Shown here piece after piece: positions 46,432-55,671 of a stretch of 64,000 bases of DNA. Position numbers and translations under genes: made by a program. The stretch's first letter is position 1, and every line of letters starts with the position of its first letter. Source of the stretch: Clostridium thermopalmarium DSM 5974. GTDB lineage: Bacteria; Bacillota; Clostridia; Clostridiales; Clostridiaceae. Where the stretch lies: positions 1 to 64,000 of the forward strand of contig NZ_PVXN01000069.1 of NCBI RefSeq assembly GCF_002995795.1, in the 5' to 3' direction. The notes under the pieces are model-generated. The model saw only the letters and a list, made by a program, of their open reading frames with translations, was not told the DNA's origin and made no database searches.

Positions 46432-47478
46432 TTATTCATGTTTTGCTTTAAATACTTGTTTTTCCTTAATCCAACTTTCAATATTCTCCGCTGCCTGCTC
46501 TATATCTTCTACATAAACTATATGTTTATAATCATATTTTTTATCAGAAGCAGCATAAAGAGGATCATAGTATTTTACCATCAATTGCTTAGACAATTCC
46601 CTATAATCTTCATCTAGTGCCATTTGAATATATCTTTTAGAGTTCTCTTCGCTCATATATCTTCTCAAAAGCTCTAGAGATAAAAGAATTTCCTCCTTAG
46701 CATTTTCTTTTTTCATATATTCTTCTAAAATCAGCTCAGCTCTAAAATCTAGTGAAGCCTTAACTAATACATGAATACCTTGTTCCATCTTATCCCAGAT
46801 ACATGAAGGAATCACTATATTACCTATTCTTCTGCTCTCTCCTTCTATAAAGACAATGTCACTTTTTCTTCTTCTCAACGTGTCATATACAATAGACTCA
46901 AACTGCTTTTGGCTTCTTGGCTTTCCAAGGCCCACGCTTCCAAGCAAAGACCCACGATGATTAGCAGCATTCTCTAAATCTAAAACATCATACCCCTTCT
47001 CATATAATTCCTTTAAAATCTTTGTTTTTCCTACTCCTGTATTTCCATGAAGTACTACATAAGTTATGCCTTCATTTAAAATAGGAAGCTCCTCATTTAC
47101 TATTTTTCGATATGATTTATATCCACCTCTTAATCTAAAAGTGTTGATTCCTAAAGAATCCATAAGTGCAGCAATACTAGAACTTCTAAAACCTCCTCTT
47201 GCACAGAAAAAAACCAGGTTTTTATGCTCCTTTTCTAATTTTCTAAATCTATCATAAAGATAAGGAAGTTTTTTACTAACAAATTCCAATCCTATTTTTT
47301 TAGCTTTATCCACACTTTCCTGAACATAGACCGTACCTACAACTTTTCTTTCCTCATTATCAAGCAGAGGCACATTAACTGCCCCAGGAATAGTTGCATA
47401 TTCGTATTCTCCAGGACTTCTTACATCAACAAGTACAAATTCTCCCTGAAGTTCCCTATAGTCTATAGTTTTAACCAC
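46432..47478 (-). CDS. mnmH: tRNA 2-selenouridine synthase
   Basis: At 348 residues the protein is an N-terminal rhodanese domain with the active cysteine in VFFCARGGFRSS, joined to a P-loop domain (VLHGNTGVGKTKIL). This is the MnmH/SelU (YbbB) layout. It replaces sulfur of 2-thiouridine at the tRNA wobble position with selenium, using selenophosphate. SelD is not in this window. The start is a GTG 5 nt after GGAGGG. Confidence 0.93.
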   Translation of the reverse strand: MVKTIDYRELQGEFVLVDVRSPGEYEYATIPGAVNVPLLDNEERKVVGTVYVQESVDKAKKIGLEFVSKKLPYLYDRFRKLEKEHKNLVFFCARGGFRSSSIAALMDSLGINTFRLRGGYKSYRKIVNEELPILNEGITYVVLHGNTGVGKTKILKELYEKGYDVLDLENAANHRGSLLGSVGLGKPRSQKQFESIVYDTLRRRKSDIVFIEGESRRIGNIVIPSCIWDKMEQGIHVLVKASLDFRAELILEEYMKKENAKEEILLSLELLRRYMSEENSKRYIQMALDEDYRELSKQLMVKYYDPLYAASDKKYDYKHIVYVEDIEQAAENIESWIKEKQVFKAKHE

Positions 47479-47586
47479 TCTATCCCTCCATAACTCTTCT
47501 GCTTATGTTTCTACCTTTTAATTTTACATCTTTTCATAGCATTTACCAAGAAATAGCCTTTAAATCTTCTAATCTTAATAAATATA

Positions 47587-47627
47587 TAAAAAAACAGATT
47601 GCTCTTAAATATTCTAAGAGCAATCTG
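47587..47627 (-). terminator. Terminator of brnQ
   Basis: CAGATTGCTCTTA pairs perfectly with TAAGAGCAATCTG around a 7-nt loop, followed leftward by TTTTTTTATAT. Confidence 0.85.
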
Positions 47628-47644
47628 CCTTTACTTATATACCT

Positions 47645-48988
47645 CTATACATTAACCTTATTAGATTTTAAAGTTTTACTTCTTTCAAATGTCTTGCCTT
47701 TCAACGCTCCATACCCTATTCCCATTAGCGCCCCCACTAATGCTGGAACTATCCATCCAAGACCTTTTGAATAAAGCGGTAAATAATTAAGCATACCAAA
47801 CTTTAATCCGAATTGTGATAATGCATCTAAAATACTTACAAATGAAGTACATACCATAGTAAATAAATATACATAGGTATTTCCTTTTATAAAATCATCT
47901 GCAAAAGCAAGTATCATAAGAACAATTGCCATTGGATATATTGCAGTTAATGCTGGAACTGAAAACTTTAGTATATTTGTTAATCCAACATTAGCAAATA
48001 CTGTACTAGATACAACAAGTATTGTAACCCATGCTTTATAAGAAACTTTAGGCATTAACTTTGCAAAATACTGACTGCAAGAAGTTAAAAGCCCTACAGA
48101 AGTCGTTAGACAAGCAAGGGAGAATATTAGCCCCAATAAAACTGAACCCTTGTGTCCAAACAAGTAGAATACTACATTTGTAAGTGTTTGAGCCCCATTT
48201 TCAGTTATTCCGAATCTTACCTTAGATACAGCCCCTAAATATGCTAACATACCATATATTATAATTAAGAATAGCCCCGCTATTGCCCCCGATTTTATTG
48301 AATTAGATATAAGTGCCTTCTCTTCTTTTATCCCCATTTGTTTTAATGCTACAGTGATTACTATACCAAAGTTTAGCGCTGCTATAGCATCCATTGTCAT
48401 ATAGCCCTCTAAAAATCCTTTAAGCAGAGGAGATTGTGCATAATCTCCGATTGGAGATGAAAATGCTCCTATAGGTTTAAACAAACTACAAACAAATACG
48501 CTTATTATTAAAATCAATAAAGATGGTGTTAAAATCTTCCCAAATCTGCTTACTAGTTTTGTCGGAGTCATGCATAACCAAAATGCAATTCCAAAGAATA
48601 CTAGCGTATATATAAATAATGGTAATCTGCTGCCTGCAAATGACGACGGCATAAATGGAGAAATTCCCATTTCAAAAGCTAAACTTGCTGCCCTTGGTAT
48701 TCCTAAAAATGGTCCTATTGATAGATAAATTAATACAGTAAATGCAAATGCAAACTTCCCGTGAACTCGACTTGCTAATATATGAAGCCCCCCAGCCTTA
48801 GCTACTACCACAATAGCAAGCACAGGAAGTCCTACTGCTGAAATTAAAAATCCCCCTAGTGCTACTATCATATTTGTTCCTGATAATTGTCCAAGTTGTG
48901 GTGGAAATATTAAATTGCCTGCTCCAAAAAACATTGAAAATATCATTAAGCTTACCAATAACAACTTCTTTCTATCCATCTTTTCCAT
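47645..48988 (-). CDS. brnQ: Branched-chain amino-acid transporter (LIVCS family)
   Basis: This 447-residue protein has about 12 membrane helices of the BrnQ type (MFFGAGNLIFPPQLGQLSG at the start; later ALNFGIVITVALKQMGI). It imports Ile, Leu or Val with a cation. Expression is under an upstream T-box whose specifier reads AUC (Ile). GGGGG precedes the ATG. A terminator follows. Confidence 0.93.
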   Translation of the reverse strand: MEKMDRKKLLLVSLMIFSMFFGAGNLIFPPQLGQLSGTNMIVALGGFLISAVGLPVLAIVVVAKAGGLHILASRVHGKFAFAFTVLIYLSIGPFLGIPRAASLAFEMGISPFMPSSFAGSRLPLFIYTLVFFGIAFWLCMTPTKLVSRFGKILTPSLLILIISVFVCSLFKPIGAFSSPIGDYAQSPLLKGFLEGYMTMDAIAALNFGIVITVALKQMGIKEEKALISNSIKSGAIAGLFLIIIYGMLAYLGAVSKVRFGITENGAQTLTNVVFYLFGHKGSVLLGLIFSLACLTTSVGLLTSCSQYFAKLMPKVSYKAWVTILVVSSTVFANVGLTNILKFSVPALTAIYPMAIVLMILAFADDFIKGNTYVYLFTMVCTSFVSILDALSQFGLKFGMLNYLPLYSKGLGWIVPALVGALMGIGYGALKGKTFERSKTLKSNKVNV

Positions 48989-49084
48989 TTTAAAGCCCCC
49001 TTATTTCTGTTCTTATGATTATAAAGTACAATATTAATGCCAATGTCACTTTCCATAATCATCATACCCCCTCTTTATTTTTAT

Positions 49085-49365
49085 ATATAAAAAACTCGTC
49101 CCTTAAATAAGGGACGAGCTATAACCCGCGATACCACCCTAATTTTGTAAATAAACATGAAGTTTAATTTACAACACTCAGCAACGTACATTATAATACG
49201 CGTTCCTTTTAAAGGTGGACTACCTGCATTGCTTACTCATAAAGTTCAGCTTTGCTTCTCAGAGATGATTTTCAACTATCAATTGAACATTGGCTTTCAG
49301 CATAACACCAACTCTCTGTAGAACAATATAATAGTTTACTCTTTCTCTTCATAGAATTTATACAT
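49085..49365 (-). ncRNA. T-box riboswitch with isoleucine specifier controlling brnQ
   Basis: The leftward strand carries the conserved T-box AGGGTGGTATCGCGGG (49125-49140), followed by the terminator CTCGTCCCTTATTTAAGGGACGAG-like stem (49095-49118) and T tract. Stem I includes AGAGAGTTGG...GCTGAAAGCCAAT. The specifier loop reads GAAA-ATC-A with AUC at 49269-49267, which decodes Ile. The UGGU stretch pairs with ACCA of uncharged tRNA. It precedes brnQ by about 97 nt. Confidence 0.92.
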
Positions 49366-49406
49366 ATTTATTAAACACACCAGATTCTCTTCGTTAAACG
49401 ATTCTC

Positions 49407-49480
49407 TGGAGCGGATGAAGGGAATCGAACCCTCGTAACTAGCTTGGGAAGCTAGCACTCTACCATTGAGTTACACCCGC
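49407..49480 (-). tRNA. tRNA-Gly (anticodon CCC)
   Basis: The 74-nt cloverleaf has acceptor GCGGGTG/CATCCGC with one G-U pair, D stem ACTC/GAGT, anticodon stem CTAGC/GCTAG with loop TTCCCAA, T loop TTCGATT and an encoded CCA end. The anticodon is CCC. It lies 7 nt from tRNA-Leu and in front of the T-box. Confidence 0.93.
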
Positions 49481-49487
49481 AAAGTTT

Positions 49488-49571
49488 TGGTGCAGGTGAA
49501 GGGAGTCGAACCCCCACGCCAAAGGCGCTAGATCCTAAGTCTAGTGCGTCTGCCAATTCCGCCACACCTGC
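49488..49571 (-). tRNA. tRNA-Leu (anticodon TAG)
   Basis: The 84-nt class-II tRNA has acceptor GCAGGTG/CACCTGC, anticodon stem CTAGA/TCTAG with loop CTTAGGA (anticodon TAG), a short variable arm (GCGCCTTTGGCGT), T loop TTCGACT and encoded ACCA. Confidence 0.95.
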
Positions 49572-49937
49572 ATATATTTTATATATGCTTAAATTACCAC
49601 TTTATAACATAATTGTCTTTATTAATTGAGATATTTATTTTAAAATAAATCACTATTTCTTTAAATTTATCGATTAATCTTTAAATTACACATATTGATA
49701 CACTAGGAACAGTTTATTACATTGCAATATATATTACAACAATATGGCAATTATATTTTAAATGCTATAAATTATGTCTTTTTATTGAATTATATGTAAT
49801 AATTTGTTAATATAAACTAGTAGTATTTTAGTTCCAACTTTAGTATAATTATAATTTTATTAACTTATAAATATTAACTTATGCTATTATAAATTACACA
49901 ACTTTATATAAATTTTGATTTTTAAGGGGGAAGCTAC
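49572..49937. other. 366-bp AT-rich intergenic region
   Basis: It separates the tRNA genes (leftward) from the TPR gene (rightward). TATAATTATAAT near 49845-49860 may give the TPR promoter. A short TTGCAATATATATTACAA dyad occurs near 49722. I see no gene. Confidence 0.4.
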
Positions 49938-51011
49938 TTGATTAATTTTGATTTAGAGATAAAAAACGCACAGCCTATAAATATAAAAAATATGCAATTA
50001 CCACATTCTCAAATTAGTAATAATGTTATAAAGTCTATTATCCTATACAATAAAGCCATTGCAGAGATAAAAGCAAATGATTTTAATTTAGCTGTAAAGG
50101 ATTTAAAAAAAGCATTATCTTACAATCGAGGTTTCGCCGAAGCAATAAAGCTCCTAGGATTATGTTATGTTAAAAATAATGAATATAGAAAAGCAAAAAA
50201 AGCTTTCAAGAATATGATTAAAAATGAAATGCATAAGGATTTAGCAAATGAATATTTGAGGAGCCTTATTACTAAAACAACTGTACCTAAAAATAATAAT
50301 CAATTAAGCAGAAAAATTATTATAGGCTTTTCACTTTCAGTCATTATTGCAGCTGGCTTTACTATAACTTATCACATTGTATCAAATTCCAAATATACTT
50401 CTAAAAAAAGTGAAGCTGGAAATAAATTAATTACTTCTGAAAAAAGTACAGATAAAAATTCTGAACAAGCTAAAATCTTAATAGAAGAAAATGCTAAGCT
50501 ACATGAGAATTATAAAAATATAGAGATGGAATTAAATAACACCAAATCCCAACTAAACTACTATAAGAATAAACATGATATTTTATCACTGCTAAATGAA
50601 ACTGAAACACTTTATAAGAATAGAAATTACGAGAAAGCTGCCAGTAATCTAATACGTATGAAAAATATGAAACTTGATGATGAACTAAAAACAGAATTTG
50701 ATAAACTATGGTCTGAGGTAAAAGCAAAAGGCTTATGGATTATATATAATGATGGAAATAAATTATATAAACAGGGCAAATATAAAGAAGCTTTGCCAAA
50801 ATTAATAATAACTTCTGAACTTGATTCGAGTTTAGATATTATGCCATGGATTACTTATCAGATAGCCAAATGCTATAAGGCAACTAATGATAATACTAAT
50901 GCTCTTATATTTTTTAAAAAAGTAAAAAATAATTATCCAAACTCTGAATATGCTTCCTATTCTGAAGGAATGATAAGAGAAATAGAAAGTAAAAAAATTA
51001 ATAATAAATAG
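49938..51011 (+). CDS. Membrane-anchored TPR protein with a coiled coil
   Basis: The 357-residue protein has an N-terminal cytoplasmic TPR pair (NKAIAEIKANDFNLAVKDL, about 38-110), a single membrane helix (about 135-157) and a coiled coil (about 175-210). A C-terminal TPR region follows (LYKNRNYEKAASNL, LYKQGKYKEALPKL, ALIFFKKVKNNYPN). It starts with TTG after AAGGGGGAAGC. It is probably a scaffold on both sides of the membrane. I do not recognise a named family. Gene and neighbours give no clear operon. Confidence 0.75.
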   Translation: MINFDLEIKNAQPINIKNMQLPHSQISNNVIKSIILYNKAIAEIKANDFNLAVKDLKKALSYNRGFAEAIKLLGLCYVKNNEYRKAKKAFKNMIKNEMHKDLANEYLRSLITKTTVPKNNNQLSRKIIIGFSLSVIIAAGFTITYHIVSNSKYTSKKSEAGNKLITSEKSTDKNSEQAKILIEENAKLHENYKNIEMELNNTKSQLNYYKNKHDILSLLNETETLYKNRNYEKAASNLIRMKNMKLDDELKTEFDKLWSEVKAKGLWIIYNDGNKLYKQGKYKEALPKLIITSELDSSLDIMPWITYQIAKCYKATNDNTNALIFFKKVKNNYPNSEYASYSEGMIREIESKKINNK

Positions 51012-51111
51012 CACTATATATAACAGTTTAAGTACTGTCAATTGCTCTCCACAACCTTTTCAAACTCTTTGCTCCCTTTTAGCAAGTTATTTAAATTTAG
51101 TTAAAAATTAA

Positions 51112-51140
51112 TTGATTTACTTTAAGATTTATTTTATAAT
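51112..51140 (+). promoter_or_regulatory. Sigma-A promoter of larA
   Basis: TTGATT (51112-51117) and TATAAT (51135-51140) are separated by 17 bp, about 50 bp upstream of the start codon. Confidence 0.7.
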
Positions 51141-51189
51141 TTTTTCTAAACTTACTTTAAATAATAAATAATTAGGGGGCGACATTAAA

Positions 51190-52479
51190 ATGTTGTATTA
51201 CAAAATGAGATACGGTAATGGGGAGCTTACCGTACCTACAGATGAAAAAAATCTACTAGGGGTTTTAGAAAGTAGTAATGAAGTGGTTCATGACAGAACT
51301 GAAGAACAAATAATTTTAGATGCACTTAGAAAACCTATTGCTAGTGCACCTTTAAAGGAGCTTGTAAAGCCTGGAGATACAATATGTATAATTGTATCCG
51401 ACACAACTAGAGCGTGGCAAAAAATGAGTTTTTACTTGCCTTATATAGTTGATGAATTAACTGCTGCTGGCATTAAAGATAGTGATATTACTTTCTTATG
51501 TGCCACAGGATCACACAGGGCACAAACACCAGAAGAACATAAGGAATTGCTTGGAGAAGATCTTTATAAAAGATTTAAAGTTATCGATCACAATTGCTTT
51601 GATGAAGAAAATTTAGTTTATGTTGGAACAACCACCTTTGGAACTCCTGTAAAATTAAATAAAATCGCATTGAATTCAACTCATGTTATTCTTACAGGAG
51701 CCATTGTATATCATTTTCTTGCTGGTTGGGGCGGCGGAAAAAAATCTATTCTGCCTGGAATATCTGGTTATGAGACAATTATGAAGAATCATGCCCTATC
51801 TTTAAATCCTGAGATGGGCAGTGGTTCAAACCCAGAAGTAAAGAGTGGCAAACTAATTAATAATCCTGTTCATGAAGATATGCTAGAAGCTGCTAGCTTT
51901 ATAAATCCTACTTTTTTATTTAATGTAATAGTTGATTCAGATGGGAAGATTATTGAAGCTGTAGCTGGAAATTATGTTAAAGCCCATGAAGAAGGTTGTA
52001 AGCTCATAGATAAACTGGAAAGAGTACAAATTAAAGAAAAAGCAGATTTAGTCATTGCATCTCAAGGCGGATTTCCAAAGGATATAAATTTATATCAGAC
52101 TATTAAAGTTATAGTAAACGCCAGAGAAGCAACTAAAGAAGGCGGCACTATTATAATTTTAAGCGAATGCAGTGAAGGCTTTGGTAATGATGAAGTAAAA
52201 GAAGTAATTCAAAATTACGATAATATGTATGATAGAGAAAAGGCTTTAAGAGCAAATTACTCTATTGCAAAATATGTTGGATATTATATTGCAGAAACTG
52301 CTGAAAAATATAATTTTATTATAGTTACAAGCATTCCTGCTAAAGAATTTTCTACTTCTAAAGTACATGCAGTTAAAACCATAGATGAAGCACTTTTATT
52401 ATTATACTCTAAACTAAAAGAAGATAATCCAAAAACTTATTTTATGCCTCATGGAGCATCTACTTTACCTCAACTATAG
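51190..52479 (+). CDS. larA: LarA-family nickel-pincer lactate racemase homologue
   Basis: This 429-residue protein has the LarA marks: IIVSDTTRAWQ, ATGSHRAQTPEEH and GWGGGKKSILPGISGYETIMKNH (the Lys and His that hold the Ni-pincer cofactor). A C-terminal NARE-like and SSxxL region follows. LarA enzymes interconvert lactate or other 2-hydroxyacids. The maturation genes larB/larC/larE are not in this window, so the cofactor must come from elsewhere, or the substrate differs. GGGGGC precedes the ATG. Confidence 0.85.
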   Translation: MLYYKMRYGNGELTVPTDEKNLLGVLESSNEVVHDRTEEQIILDALRKPIASAPLKELVKPGDTICIIVSDTTRAWQKMSFYLPYIVDELTAAGIKDSDITFLCATGSHRAQTPEEHKELLGEDLYKRFKVIDHNCFDEENLVYVGTTTFGTPVKLNKIALNSTHVILTGAIVYHFLAGWGGGKKSILPGISGYETIMKNHALSLNPEMGSGSNPEVKSGKLINNPVHEDMLEAASFINPTFLFNVIVDSDGKIIEAVAGNYVKAHEEGCKLIDKLERVQIKEKADLVIASQGGFPKDINLYQTIKVIVNAREATKEGGTIIILSECSEGFGNDEVKEVIQNYDNMYDREKALRANYSIAKYVGYYIAETAEKYNFIIVTSIPAKEFSTSKVHAVKTIDEALLLLYSKLKEDNPKTYFMPHGASTLPQL

Positions 52480-52542
52480 TTATATGACAAATTTCTATTA
52501 TTAGAATACAAAAAAATATTATAAAATATTATTAAGATAGAG

Positions 52543-52591
52543 AAAGGGACAGCCTCTTAGTTTTATTCTAAGTTGGCTATCCCTTTTTTAA
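52543..52591. terminator. Terminator between larA and greA
   Basis: AAAGGGACAGCC...TTAG pairs with CTAA...GGCTATCCCTTT, with small mismatches, followed by TTTTTTA on the rightward strand. It can serve both convergent genes. Confidence 0.75.
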
Positions 52592-52596
52592 ACTTA

Positions 52597-53064
52597 TTAC
52601 TTATTTTTTATTATTTCATGAATCTTGACGCTATAATCTCCTTGAGGTGAATTTACAATAACTGTATCTCCAACCTTTCTTTTATATATAGCTGCTCCTA
52701 GTGGAGACTCTACCCCAATAAACCATTTAGTAGGATCGCTCTTTAATGTAGAAGTTAAAGTTATCTCTGCTTTCTCATTATCTTCTACAAATTCTATAAG
52801 TATTTTATCTCCAATATTACATCTGTCTTCACCAACATCTTCCACAAGCTTAGCCGTTTTTATCATCTTTCGTAAGTAAGCCAGTCTGCGATTATTTTCA
52901 TAATATCGCTGCTTAGCTGCTATATACTCTGCATTTTCTGACCTATCTCCATGAGCTGCTGCTTCCATTTTTTCACGTGCAATTTCTGCTCTTAAAGTTA
53001 CATTTCTATAATCATATTCCTTTTGTAAGGCTTCCAGGTCCTCTTTTGTCAAGATATTATGCAT
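52597..53064 (-). CDS. greA: Transcription elongation factor GreA
   Basis: At about 155 residues it has the GreA coiled-coil N-terminus with acidic tip residues in AHGDRSENAEYIAAK (Asp and Glu), which stimulate transcript cleavage in RNA polymerase. A C-terminal FKBP-like domain follows (PLGAAIYKRKVGDTVIV). The start is placed at the ATG at 53064, 8 nt after GAGTGAG; a GTG three codons upstream is possible. It could be a second Gre paralogue rather than the main one. Confidence 0.9.
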   Translation of the reverse strand: MHNILTKEDLEALQKEYDYRNVTLRAEIAREKMEAAAHGDRSENAEYIAAKQRYYENNRRLAYLRKMIKTAKLVEDVGEDRCNIGDKILIEFVEDNEKAEITLTSTLKSDPTKWFIGVESPLGAAIYKRKVGDTVIVNSPQGDYSVKIHEIIKNK

Positions 53065-53125
53065 ATCACTCACTCTTTCAATTAAATAATTTAATTAATA
53101 AATCTTACAATAATATTATATATTG

Positions 53126-53752
53126 TTAATTTGTTGGTGTAAATGAATTTATATTATAAATTTCATCTCCTAAAGTTTCTGCCTCCTTAATATCGTGAGT
53201 TACTAATATAACCGTTCTCTTATCTTTATTGTGGATTCTTAAAAATTCCTCTATAATTTCATTTTTTAGCTTTTCATCCAAGCCTTTAAAAGGTTCATCC
53301 ATTAATAAAATTCTGCTTTTATATGCAAAAGCTCTGGCAATAGCAACTCTTCTTTTCATACCTCCACTTAAACTTTTAGGAAGCATGTCCTTATATTCTG
53401 TTAGTTTCACAAGGCTTAAATATTTATTTGTTATCTTTTCAACTTCTTCCTTGTTTATTGTAGACTTTAGCACAAAAGCTATATTTTCAAAAACTGTGAG
53501 ATTCGGTATAAGTCTATCTTCTTGAAATATGTAAGAGATGGTGCTCTCCCTTACCTTTACTTCTCCCTTATACTTTTTATCAATACCGCTTATAATATTC
53601 AATAGAGTAGTTTTGCCACAGCCTGAAGGTCCTAAAATAACATTAATTTTATTCTTTTTAAAGTTTATGTTCAAATCATTGAAAACCATATGAGATCCAT
53701 AAGACTTATATAAATTTCTTATCTCTACTTCGTACTCTTCTTTAAATTTCAT
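53126..53752 (-). CDS. SsuB/TauB-type ABC importer ATPase
   Basis: This 208-residue ATPase is short for its class. It has Walker A GPSGCGKTT, Q-loop IFQEDRLIPNLTVFEN, signature LSGGMKRRVAIARAFAY, Walker B ILLMDEPFKGLDE and VTHDI. The EDRL(I/L)P Q-loop is typical of nitrate/sulfonate/taurine ATPases. It is last in the importer operon. Confidence 0.9.
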   Translation of the reverse strand: MKFKEEYEVEIRNLYKSYGSHMVFNDLNINFKKNKINVILGPSGCGKTTLLNIISGIDKKYKGEVKVRESTISYIFQEDRLIPNLTVFENIAFVLKSTINKEEVEKITNKYLSLVKLTEYKDMLPKSLSGGMKRRVAIARAFAYKSRILLMDEPFKGLDEKLKNEIIEEFLRIHNKDKRTVILVTHDIKEAETLGDEIYNINSFTPTN

Positions 53753-53771
53753 AATATCATTCCAACCTCTA

Positions 53772-54521
53772 TTAATTCCTTTTATCTATTTTTTCTATAT
53801 AGCTTTTAAATGTTCTTTCAAAAATAAAGCTAAATAAAATCACAACAATAGTCCATGCGAAAAGCTCAGATGTATCTAGCATGGATTTAGAATTTAATAA
53901 ATTTAATCCTATAGAATATTTAGGAGTGCTTAAAACTTCGGAGCTTACTGTCACCTTAAATCCTAAGCCTAAGCACATCAATACACCCGAAACTATATAA
54001 GGCCTTATGCTTGGAAGATAAATGTCCTTTATTATATATTTCTTTTTTACTTTATATATCTGCGCCATTTCAATTAACTTTATATCTACATTCTTTATAC
54101 CTTCTACTACATTTGTGTATACTATAGGAAAACATGTTAATATTGCTGTAAATACAGATACATAATAAGATTTAAACCAAACAAGAGCTAGAATTATTAT
54201 AGACATTACAGGGATAGCTCTAATGCCCAGTATTAATGGATTTAAGATTTCTTCTATAAATTTATTAAGCCCAGATGCAACTCCTGCTATTATTCCTATA
54301 ACTATAGATAAAAAAAGTCCTATTATGACTCTTGAAATACTGCTAAAAACACTTTTCCAAAAATAAGTTTCTGTAATAAGAGTTAGTAGAACTTTTAAAA
54401 CTTCTAAAGGAGAAGGAAGAAAAAGAGATTGATTAACAAAAAGGGAGCAAAGCTCCCAAATTAATAACCAAAATATTAATATAGTTATTTTTCTACTTTT
54501 CTTTATAATAGAAATTTTCAT
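53772..54521 (-). CDS. SsuC/TauC-type ABC importer permease
   Basis: This protein of about 249 residues has six hydrophobic helices. Its coupling loop IKNVDIKLIEMAQIYKVKKKYIIKDIYLPSIRPYI and the VTVSSEVLSTPKYSIGL segment are typical for the family. The start at 54521 lies inside the 3' end of the binding-protein gene (29-nt overlap). Confidence 0.88.
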   Translation of the reverse strand: MKISIIKKSRKITILIFWLLIWELCSLFVNQSLFLPSPLEVLKVLLTLITETYFWKSVFSSISRVIIGLFLSIVIGIIAGVASGLNKFIEEILNPLILGIRAIPVMSIIILALVWFKSYYVSVFTAILTCFPIVYTNVVEGIKNVDIKLIEMAQIYKVKKKYIIKDIYLPSIRPYIVSGVLMCLGLGFKVTVSSEVLSTPKYSIGLNLLNSKSMLDTSELFAWTIVVILFSFIFERTFKSYIEKIDKRN

Positions 54522-55518
54522 CTGGAAGCTTTCCCCCAATGGATTTAGGATCACTATTCTTCAAAACAGTGTAGAATTCATTTAAAGATTTCTTTGCATC
54601 CTGAGCCTTAATAAGCACTATATTGCATTTTGGAATTGCCATCTCTGCTACCTTAGCTTTTGCTATTATTCCATTCTTCTCCATAAGTTTTCCTGCTTCA
54701 GCTGCATTATTGTTTACAAAATCTACAGATTCCTTATACTTAGTTAAAAATTCATTTATTTCTGATTCTCTCTTGTCTAAAAAGTCTTTTCTAAACACCA
54801 TAGCTCCCATTATCAATTGACTTTTGTTATTTGATACCTTTTCCCATTCTTTAGTTAAGTCAACAGCTACTCTTAAATCCTTGTCCTTCATTTGAGTAGT
54901 TGTTACAAATGGTTCAGGTAAAACAGCAATAGAAGCCTCTTTTGATGCTAGTAATGAAGCTACATCAGCATGCTGTCCCTTAAATTCAATTTTAACATCC
55001 TTGTTTGGGTCTAACCCATTCTTCTCTAATATATAATTTAGAACAAATTCTGGAGTAGCCCCTTTTCCACTTATATAAATTGTTTTACCTTTTAAATCTT
55101 CTACATTCTTTATAGTATTACCATTTTCAACAATGTGCAAAACTCCTAAGGTGTTAACTCCAACTAATTGAACTTCTCCATTAGTTTTATTATATAAAAT
55201 TGGTGCTAAATTAGAAGCTATTGCTGCTCCATCCACATCTCCATTTACAATTTTTGACACTATCTGATCTGGTGAATCATATAAGGAAATATCATACTTG
55301 TCCTTATTCTCCTCCATAAGCTTTACTATTCCCATGCCCGTAGGACCTTTTAATACAGCAATTTTAATCTTTTCTTTTGCATTTTTCTCTGAAGTTTTTT
55401 CATTTGCTGTGTTTACATGCTCTTTAGTATTCTCTGCCTTATTTGAACAACCAGCAGTAAACAGTGCAGAAACTACAAACATTAATACAATAATTAATGT
55501 ACTTAATTTTCTTTTCAT
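54493..55518 (-). CDS. SsuA/TauA/NMT1-like substrate-binding lipoprotein
   Basis: The 341-residue precursor has a lipobox (LFTAGC, C24) and a type-2 periplasmic binding fold: LKGPTGMGIVKLMEE, DGAAIASNLAPILYN, DLKGKTIYISGKGATPEFVL, SIAVLPEPFVTTTQM. Homologues bind sulfonates, taurine, nitrate or thiamin precursors; no pathway gene nearby settles the ligand. It is first in the operon. Confidence 0.88.
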   Translation of the reverse strand: MKRKLSTLIIVLMFVVSALFTAGCSNKAENTKEHVNTANEKTSEKNAKEKIKIAVLKGPTGMGIVKLMEENKDKYDISLYDSPDQIVSKIVNGDVDGAAIASNLAPILYNKTNGEVQLVGVNTLGVLHIVENGNTIKNVEDLKGKTIYISGKGATPEFVLNYILEKNGLDPNKDVKIEFKGQHADVASLLASKEASIAVLPEPFVTTTQMKDKDLRVAVDLTKEWEKVSNNKSQLIMGAMVFRKDFLDKRESEINEFLTKYKESVDFVNNNAAEAGKLMEKNGIIAKAKVAEMAIPKCNIVLIKAQDAKKSLNEFYTVLKNSDPKSIGGKLPDENFYYKEK

Positions 55519-55616
55519 AATACCATCTCCATATAATATAAATTGTATATTATGTAACCGTTTATTATTATATCATATTCCACCAAAACTTGTATTTTTA
55601 TTAGACTATTCTAAAT

Positions 55617-55656
55617 AAAAAAAGCCTTAGCAATCTATGATGAAAATTGCTAAGGC
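55617..55656 (-). terminator. Terminator of the ParA/partner operon
   Basis: GCCTTAGCAAT pairs perfectly (11 bp) with ATTGCTAAGGC, followed leftward by TTTTTTT. Confidence 0.85.
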
Positions 55657-55671
55657 AATTCTTATAATCCT

